Assembly (NCBI GenBank): GCA_037176705.1
Contig: CM073886.1
Coordinates: 123,962,501-124,026,500 of the forward strand
Length of the DNA: 64,000 nucleotides
Origin: Molossus alvarezi
Taxonomy: Eukaryota; Chordata; Mammalia; Chiroptera; Molossidae
Direction: 5' to 3'
This document shows positions 57,083 to 64,000 of this stretch, in pieces. Made by a program: the position numbers and the translations under genes. Every line of letters begins with the position of its first letter. Positions within the stretch are counted from its first letter, which is position 1. The notes under the pieces were generated by a model. It was not told where the DNA came from. It did no database searches and saw only the letters and a program-made list of their open reading frames with translations.

Positions 57083-57796
57083 GAATAAAAAAACAAAACG
57101 AGAGACATGCTTCTTTCACATGGGTGGGTACAGGATAGTTAATAGTTACCATTTACAGCACACAGATAACAGCGAAGGGTTCTGCTCGGACTGCTCATAC
57201 AAAGGTATGTTATCTTAGATGCAAAAAGACAATAGACAGGCTCGATTAGGGTCAGGACTGACCTTTGTCATGGAAGCCACAGGCCTAGGAGGTGACTACC
57301 CAGCATGACCTGCTTTTCGTTAGCAGTCTTCATGTTCAGGCCATGCTGTGTGGTGACTTCCGGTCACAGAGTGTGTGGGGCTCGCCAGGCAGACTCCCCT
57401 GAGCTGCCAGGTTTCGCGGGGATCTCCTCTTCGGTCCACAGGTAAAAGGGACCACAACTCTCAGGGGTTCTGCTGTGTGAGGTTCTATTAGGGGCAAAAC
57501 CTTTTGAAAGTCGCCAGTATTCTCTGATAAGTGGGCATGTACGACTCTTCTTAAGTCTCTCCTAAATTTTAGTCATGTAAAAGAGTGGTCACTCAAGATT
57601 TTTCATTGTGAGTGAGTAGCAATAAAATGTGTTTGAACATATACACCTAATATGTGGGTATTTATTAGTGAATTCTACTTGTCTGTTTTTCTCTCTGTCT
57701 ACATACACACATGTATTATTTTGTGAATATACTTTATCCATTATAAAATGTAAGCAAAATATAGAAAAGATGATATTTTAAAAATAAAATATTTCT
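57083..57796. other. non-coding sequence without recognised elements
   Basis: No gene or repeat family was recognised. Confidence 0.4.
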
Positions 57797-58059
57797 GCCC
57801 TGGCCAGTTTGGCTCAGCGGTTAGAGCGTTGACCTGCGGTCCTGAGAGACCCGGGTTCGGTTCCCACTAAGGGCACGTACCTCGGTTGCAGTTTGTCCCC
57901 GGCCCTGGTCGGTCATGCGGGTGGCAGCCACTCGATATGTTCCTTTCACATCAATGTTTCTCTCTCTCTCTCTGTTCCTCTCTCTCCCTCCCACTCTACC
58001 TGAACAAAAAAATGGGAAAATATCCTCGGGTGAGGATAAAAAAAAATATATATATATAT
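57797..58059 (+). mobile_element. VES SINE with (TA)n end
   Basis: The head GCCCTGGCCAGTTTGGCTCA, B box GGTTCGGTTCC and tail TATCCTCGGGTGAGGATAAA are followed by A and TA repeats. The same (TA)n end occurs on the copy at 49256. Confidence 0.94.
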
Positions 58060-58439
58060 CTGACAATTTCTCTTCATGGCCAACAAACTGTCTTGAACCC
58101 TCCTTCTGGTGTTTTTCCTCCACTTTGGAGACCACTCGGAAAGAGTGGAGAGAGAAAATCATAGCCCTAGAAGTAGGCCAAGAACATAGGGGTATCAGCG
58201 AAACCGGTGTTCCCTACTGGTTGGTTCTACCCATCCAAGTGGGTTTATAAAGTCTGTTCCTTAGCAGGCAAGTGCAGACATACCCTCTGTCTGATTCAAA
58301 GCCTGTCTCAGCGCACAGGGTCTTTGTGCTCAATTCTAAGGCCCCCGTCTTTGCTCTCCTGACCAGGTAACCAGCTAAGGGACATTTGAACCGGAGTGTC
58401 CAGCAGACACCAGTCAGCCATTGACATGAGACTGAAATG

Positions 58440-58850
58440 TGAGCCGAGAATCAGCGTCAGCCTCCCTCTGACTCTCACGTTCACGTGTCATCACCATGTC
58501 TTGTTGTTTCCGTCTCCCAAGTATCTTCCAGCTCCTGCTTGCCCTCCTTCCCCAGTGACTTCCTGTCTCGTAAACTGCAGTGGCTTCTCATGGACGAGTT
58601 CTGCCCTGACCCTTTCTGCCCGGGCTGCCAAGCGCGATCTTCCAATGGTTAACTGGATGGCGTTTGCTGAAGGCCTCCCCTCTTCCCCTGGCTAACCCAT
58701 CCTTCTCAAACTGCACTCAGAGCTCACTCCCCCACCCCCAAAGCCTCTCTCACCCTCCCTCAGAGCTGCTCAGAGTACGCATTGAATCATGGGATAACAT
58801 TCCATGTCTTGGTTCCACTAGGACTTGCCAAGGGTGGGGTCAATTGTAAA
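58440..58850 (+). mobile_element. probable L2 LINE fragment
   Basis: C/T-rich sequence including TTCTGCCCTGACCCTTTCTG resembles an L2 3' region. Ends are undefined and the match is moderate. Confidence 0.35.
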
Positions 58851-58859
58851 TTTATGTGT

Positions 58860-60450
58860 GTCTTTAGAATAGTGGTCCTTTAACGTCAATGTTCAGAAGA
58901 ATAACTGGAGGTGCTTTTAAAATGGCAGTTCCTGATTGAGTAGGTTAGGCTGGAGCCCAGCCCTGGGGACTTGTCCCTTGCTTCCTGTCCTGAGTGACTG
59001 TCAGCACGGTATCAGTGCTCAGGCCTCCGATGACCAGGCCTTCTCTCTGCCTCCCTCGCCTTTCCATCCTGATAAGCAAGTGCACTAATACAGGCTGGGG
59101 CAGACTGTAATGGCTATGCTTTGGAAGTGGGACTTTCGATGTAATACGTCCTGGTGCAGAGATATACCCCTTGGCATGAATCTGGCCTGTGGACCTGCTT
59201 TTGTTGCCTACGTGTGAGTAGATGCATGTACACACCCGTGGATTCATACAACTCATCTTCATTACTGACAATTAAAAGTAATTTCGAAAGACTAAAGGAT
59301 AGGAAAACTCTTCTAGATTAAAAGATACCAAACAGACATAACAATAAAATGCAATATGTAAATCTTGTGTGGATTCTGATTTGAACAAAAAAAACTACCA
59401 AAAATAATTTTGAGACAGTTGAAGACATTTTTATATGGGCAATTAAATGATAAAGAAATAGTTATTTTTCTTAGTAATAATGGTATTGTAGTAGTATATA
59501 ATACTATACTATTATGGTATTATAGTTAAAATAGAGAATGTCCTAATTCTTAGGGGTTATATGCTTAAACTTTTAGGGGTGATTTGTCATGATTTGCACA
59601 ACTTACTTTCAGGTGGTTGAGGAAATCATTTGTAAACGTACATAAAATGTTGCAAAATGCTCACAGTTGGGTGAATCTAGCTAAAGGAAATGTAGTTCTT
59701 TGCTGTACTATGGTTCAAACTTTTCTGTAGATTTTAAACTTTAAATATATAAAAATGGAGTAATAAAAATCTAGAGTGATTTCACAGAATCATTCATATT
59801 TGTGGATTTTCTTGGAAAAGTCTGATCTCCAAAAACAGTAATTAGCTATAATTCATTGCTCGTGGATTTGCAACCCATGAGATGGATCAACAGCCTTTGG
59901 GGTTCTCTCCCCAGGTTCTTTTCATAGGGTTGTTTCTCTCAAATCCAGCAAGGCTGACCGAACGTGCTCTTCTGGGTAGGCCTGGCACCCTGAGAAGGCC
60001 AAGCGGGAACCAGGGACCAGAGGCTTGGGCTGGCCACGTAGGCTCTGTCTGTTCTGAACACCCTCAGCCAAGTGTCTCTCCAAGGTCAGGACCAGATCGG
60101 AATCAGCAGCAAAAGGTCAGTCAGCAGCAGGGGGCGACTCTTAACTGGAGCAACTATCATGTCCATCTTCTGGGGCCTGGGGGCCTGGCCACACAAATCA
60201 GGGTGAGCAGAATTGACTTTCACTGATAGACAAAAAAGTAACCCTCAAAGAATCAGTAAAACCACGATAGAGACTATCTCAGAGAACAGGAGAAAGGGTG
60301 ACGGATTTCAACTTTATATAACTGTTTATTTGTTTTGTATTAGAAAAGACTTCAAACAAATGACAAAAGTCTTGGTGACAGATCCATTGGTATTTGTTCT
60401 ATACTTCTTTGTGCTTTTTTTCTATTTTTAAAATTTCTTAAAAAACCAAC
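58860..60450. other. non-coding sequence; weak MER5-like relic at the left
   Basis: About 58865-58965 resembles a MER5 fragment (AGAATAACTGGAGGTGCTTT). The rest is unassigned and AT-rich. A CTCF-like motif lies at 60124-60137. Confidence 0.35.
60124..60137 (+). promoter_or_regulatory. CTCF-like motif
   Basis: GCAGCAGGGGGCGA fits the CTCF core at all but the first position. It is on the plus strand, the same orientation as the match at 50614. Function is not shown. Confidence 0.35.
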
Positions 60451-60456
60451 CAATCA

Positions 60457-60600
60457 GTCCGGCTGGTGTGGGTCAGTGGTTGAGCATCGACCCATGCACC
60501 AAGAGGTCGCTGGTTCGATTCCTGATCAGGGCACATGCCCAGGTTGTGGGCCCGATCCCCAGTAGGGGGACAAATTAAAAACAAAACAAACAAACAAACA
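60457..60600 (+). mobile_element. VES SINE, second head type, 3'-truncated
   Basis: The head CCGGCTGGTGTGGGTCAGTG, B box GGTTCGATTCC and GGTTGTGGGCCCGATCCCCA are present. It then stops at CAGTAGGGGG and passes straight to an AAAC-rich tail. The CT-rich region is absent. CCAACCAA occurs on both sides. Confidence 0.88.
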
Positions 60601-60952
60601 AAAACAACCAACCAAAATATTGCGTCTGCCTTGCACGGGACAGGATTTCACATATTCTTTTTACAGACATGCTGACTTTGGTAACGCGTGGCCAGTCCCC
60701 TCCCAGCACTGGCGGAAGTAAACAAGGCTATAGTTTTCCTGAATATACTAAAAGTCAGAGATTTTAATTTAAAATCACCAAGGTCAATGTTTTTTGATCC
60801 AGTATTTCCTCTTAACCCCACATCAGCTAAAGCAAAGCTAACAAAGGAAAATACAAGACGAAAAATGGATGAGATCTTTCCTCTATATGATATAATTCTC
60901 TTTCTTTTTTTTTCTGACTCAGGAAGCTAATAAAGAAAGCTAATAAAGAAAG

Positions 60953-61537
60953 ATGCTCTCCAAACAGGACATACAAATGGCTAAGAAACATATGAAGAAA
61001 TGCTCATCATCATTAATCATCAGAGAGATGCAAATCAAAACAACAATGAGGTATCACCTCACACCTGTCAGAATGGCCGCCATCAACAAATCATCAAACA
61101 ACAAGTGCTGGCGAGGGTGTGGAGAAAAGGGGACTCTAGTACACTGCTGGTGGGAATGCAGACTGGTGCAGCCACTATGGAAAACAATATGGTGTCACCT
61201 CAAAACATTAAAAATTGATCTTCCATTTGACCCAGTGATCCCACTTCTAGGAATATACCCTAAGAAGCATAAAACACCAATCAGAAAGAATATATGTACC
61301 CCCATGTTTGTAGCAGCACTATTTACAATTGCTAAGATCTGGAAACAGCCCAAGTGTCCATCAGTAGACGAATGGATAAAAAAGCTGTGGTACATATACA
61401 CAATGGAATACTATGCAGCGGTAAGAAAGAAAGATCTCTTATCCTTTGAGACTACATGGAGGGGCCTTGAAAGTATCATCCTAAGTGAAACAAGCCAAAC
61501 AGAGAAAGACAAGTTTCATATGATCTCACTTACTTGA
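60953..61537 (+). pseudogene. L1 ORF2p C-terminal remnant, open reading frame
   Basis: The 194-codon frame encodes the C-terminal end of L1 ORF2p, the L1 endonuclease/reverse transcriptase, after the RT domain. It includes the cysteine-rich segment [18 protein letters not shown] and the conserved stretches [32 protein letters not shown] and [13 protein letters not shown]. It ends at the usual ORF2 C-terminus. Endonuclease and RT domains are absent because of 5' truncation, so it is a non-functional fragment. The first few codons overlap the target-site duplication. Confidence 0.93.
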
Positions 61538-61797
61538 GGAATAAAATGAACATAACAGTTTGAGAAATGGGGTAGTCCCAGAGACGCGGAATCGAGGTAC
61601 AGACTGACAATCCCCTAAAGAAGGGGTAGGTGGGGGAGGGTTGAACCACAGAACTTATATGCATGTATGCATGAAGAGTGGACATGGACAACAATCTGGG
61701 GAAGGGGCAGGGAGGGGGGAATCAGTGGGGGAAAAAGGAGAAACATCTGTAACAAAAATCAATCAATAAAAAAATAATAAAACAAAAAAAACGAAAG
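60957..61797 (+). mobile_element. young 5'-truncated L1
   Basis: The element starts within ORF2 and runs through the 3' UTR to an A-rich tail at 61766-61790. The target-site duplication GAAAGATGCT is exact at 60947-60956 and after the tail at about 61793-61802. The 3' UTR has ATGCATGTATGCATGAAG and a G-rich segment. The open frame and exact duplication suggest a fairly recent insertion. Confidence 0.93.
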
Positions 61798-61802
61798 ATG
61801 CT

Positions 61803-62563
61803 TCACTTATGATGTAATCTCCCCTCTTTTTTGATTTTGGAAGCTAGTACACTTTAAAGCCACAACTGATGTCTCCTTTGGGATTTTAGCTTAGTAGGCT
61901 TTTCTCACTGTAAACTTAGATCGCTGCTTTCTGTTCATTCTAATCCTCAGCGTTGCTTAGAAATGGACGATGAGGGAAAGGGGCTTCCTCCAGTGGTGGT
62001 GTGGAGCAGAGTCTCACCGTCGGTAGGACGGGATGTGGCTGCCACACAAGGACTGGGTCAGTCTGATTGGATGTCCCACCTCATGGGCCAGGGTGGGCTG
62101 GGCTGATGAAAAGAATCTGGGACGTGGGGTCCCAGGAACAGCGAGCTGCCTTTGAGAGGACAGGGGCTGGTACACAGCTGGTACTCTTACTGAAGGAAGG
62201 ACGGCACACCTGCAGGGCGGGGACTGCGTTTATACTGTCCCGCAGGTGGAGAAATGGAGACCGCGGGCTGTCGGCACAAAATGTCAAGCAGTGTTGTCTG
62301 GTAGCCCGGTCTCTGCAGCGCGAAGGGAGTGTCAGTACACGGGAAACCCGACGGGAAACCCCACGGGAAACGAGCCATTGCCCAGGACCAAATGAAAGGA
62401 CAGTAGAAACGAGTAACTACTGAGCCATATCAGTTTACAGACAATCTAAATTCCTTTAAGTCTGACCAAGAAGCGTGAGTTTGGGGTACTTTCTTAGATA
62501 TTCTCTTTTGATATTTATGTTTGCTGTCACCTGGGATGTAATTTGACCTGCTCTATACAATTA
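61803..62563. other. non-coding sequence without recognised elements
   Basis: An open frame of 118 codons at 62067-62423 has no recognisable domain. Confidence 0.4.
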
Positions 62564-62572
62564 GTAATTATA

Positions 62573-62825
62573 GCCCTGGCCGGTTTGGCTCAGCGGTTAA
62601 AGCATCGGCCTGCGGTCCTGAGAGACCCGGGTTCGGTTCCCGCTAAGGGTATGTACCTCGGTTGCAGTTTGTCCCCGGCCCTGGTTGGTCGTGCGGGTGG
62701 CAGCCACTTGATGTGTCCCTTTCACGTCGATGTCTCTCTCTCTCTCTCTGTTCCTCTCTCTCCCTCCCACTCTACCTGAACAAAAAATGGAAAAATGTCC
62801 TCGGGTGAGGATAAAAAAAAAAAAG
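62573..62825 (+). mobile_element. VES SINE
   Basis: A consensus-like copy with head GCCCTGGCCGGTTTGGCTCA and tail TGTCCTCGGGTGAGGATAAA. The duplication GTAATTATA is exact at 62564-62572 and 62826-62834. Confidence 0.97.
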
Positions 62826-62834
62826 GTAATTATA

Positions 62835-62985
62835 GCTCCCATTCATTGGGGGATTAACATATTCCAGGCAAGCACAGAGGACCTTATACATATTATCTAA
62901 TTTAGTCCTATTATGCCCACTTTCTAGGTGAGGGCACTTAGGTTTTGGAAAAGTGACCTAAGGGCTCAAGAGGTTCTCAAACTTA
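62835..62985 (+). mobile_element. MIR SINE
   Basis: ATTATCTAATTTAGTCCTAT, TTATGCCCACTTTCTAGGTG and AAAGTGACCTAAGGGCTCAA correspond to the MIR middle region. Confidence 0.65.
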
Positions 62986-63126
62986 AGTTTGTGTGATGGG
63001 CCAAATCTACTTTCTTATATTTACCCACTGGCTCTCAACCCTGGCTTCACAGTACAGTAATATGGGTTACTTTTAGCCAAGGCTGATGGTCTAGCCCATG
63101 TGGTCCAGTTAAAACGCAGTATTTGG

Positions 63127-63309
63127 ATCCTGGTTAGGTGACTCAGTTGGTTAGAGCATCGTCCTATATACCAAAAGGTTTGGGGTTCAATCCCTGGTTG
63201 GGGCATGTACAGGAACCAACGGATAGATGTTTCTCTCTCACATCGATGTTTCTCTCTCTCCCCTTTCTCTCTCTCTAAAATCAATAAAAACATATCTTCA
63301 GGTAAGGAT

Positions 63310-63340
<31 letters not shown>

Positions 63341-63352
63341 ACAGAACACACA
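63127..63352 (+). mobile_element. VES SINE, divergent
   Basis: The head ATCCTGGTTAGGTGACTCAG is followed by the B-box-like GGGTTCAATCCC, the tail ATCTTCAGGTAAGGATTAAA and an AAC microsatellite. The duplication AGTATTTGG lies at about 63118-63126 and 63354-63362. Confidence 0.9.
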
Positions 63353-63454
63353 TAGTATTTGGGTGAGATGCCTGAGCATGTGTCTTCTTCAAAACTTCCA
63401 TATGATTCTACTGGTCAGTCAGGATGCTGAATCTCTGAATTAACTTTTACTACT

Positions 63455-63895
63455 TCCAATAATAGTCCCCCAAACGTGTGCACCTCCTAGTCTCTGAAAC
63501 TGTAATATGTTACCTTCTATGGCAAAGGGGAATTTTCCTGAAAGTGATTGAGTCAAGGATCTGGAGATGGGGAGATGTGTAGGATTATAGAGGTGGACCT
63601 AAGGCCCTGCGAGGGTTTTGCATGAGGAAGAGGGAGGCAGGAACATCAATGTGATGTGTCCTGAGAAAGCCTCCATCAGCGGTTACTGGCTATGTGTCCG
63701 GAGCCAAGGATGCGGGTAGCCTCTAGGCGCCGGAAGAGATGAGAAAATGAATTCTCAAGTCTACAGGAGGAACACGGTCCAGTCTGCACCTTGATTTTAA
63801 CTCAGTGAGACCCATTTTAGACTCTGCCCTACAAAACTATAAGATGATAAATCTGTATTGTTTTAAGCCACTAAATACGTATGGCCTTTTGCTTA
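63455..63895 (+). mobile_element. MaLR-type solo LTR
   Basis: TAATAGTCCCCCAAACGTGT, CCTGAAAGTGATTGAGTCAA, GGTGGACCTAAGGCCCTGCG, GCCTCTAGGCGCCGGAAGAG and ATTGTTTTAAGCCACTAAAT follow the order of MLT1-like LTRs. It is degraded and has no internal sequence. Confidence 0.7.
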
Positions 63896-64000
63896 TACTG
63901 TAAGTAGTGTAGTTACCTATCAGATAATTTTACATACGCTTGATAGCTACCTATCCAACCATCCAATCACCTGCCTGCCCATCTATCCGCCCATTAGTTC

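Noticed and set aside
59084..59215. Possible third mariner-like MITE (CAGGCTGGGGCAG and CCTGCTTTTG)
   Set aside because: Only short end-like matches. The inverted repeat and interior do not agree with the other two copies.
1..64000. CRISPR arrays, operons, tRNA or rRNA genes
   Set aside because: None seen. tRNA-like A and B boxes all belong to VES or MIR SINEs, and tandem repeats lack CRISPR repeat-spacer structure.

Overview
The window is mammalian nuclear DNA and almost certainly from a bat. The diagnostic signal is about 26 copies of the VES SINE, a tRNA-derived family of bats. Each copy has a head like CCTGGCCGGTTTGGCTCAG with RNA polymerase III A and B boxes, a CT-rich middle and a tail like GTCCTCGGGTGAGGAT. 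VES elements together with hAT elements of the SPIN type suggest a vespertilionid-like yangochiropteran. That placement is inference. No prokaryotic gene organisation is present.

Only one protein-coding segment can be supported: a 1162-bp exon on the minus strand at 30609-31770. It encodes the proline-rich N-terminal part of FYB1 (ADAP/SLAP-130), the T-cell and platelet adaptor. It is open throughout and has a clear splice acceptor and a GTAAGT donor. No further FYB1 exon is visible. Positions 1-30608 are therefore read as the long intron downstream of this exon. Positions 31771-64000 are read as the upstream intron or 5' region of the same gene, possibly including an unrecognised 5' exon.

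Everything else is non-coding sequence crowded with transposable elements. 1-9 kb: antisense L1M remnants, an L2 3' end, two MER5-type hAT remnants, VES copies and a 128-bp mariner-like MITE. 9-18 kb: VES, MIR and L2 relics and GT repeats. 19.4-20.2 kb: two hAT non-autonomous elements side by side, the second recognisable as SPIN, a family spread between vertebrates by horizontal transfer. 21-27 kb: a VES copy whose tail became a (GAAA)n array, a MaLR LTR, a GGGGGCC array and an intronic CpG-dense patch. 30 kb: a MER20 relic beside the FYB1 exon. 33-46 kb: several MIRs, VES copies, a MER20 split by a VES, a probable solo LTR, a second MITE and an old L1 3' end. 46-50 kb: a MaLR LTR and a near full-length HAL1 with a VES nested inside it. 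50-64 kb: further VES and MIR copies, a young 5'-truncated L1 with target-site duplications, and a MaLR LTR.

I found no undescribed gene system. The points most worth a second look are the SPIN/hAT pair, the shared 3' tail of the HAL1 and the L1, the pair of equal-length mariner MITEs, two CpG-dense intronic patches and two CTCF-like motifs.
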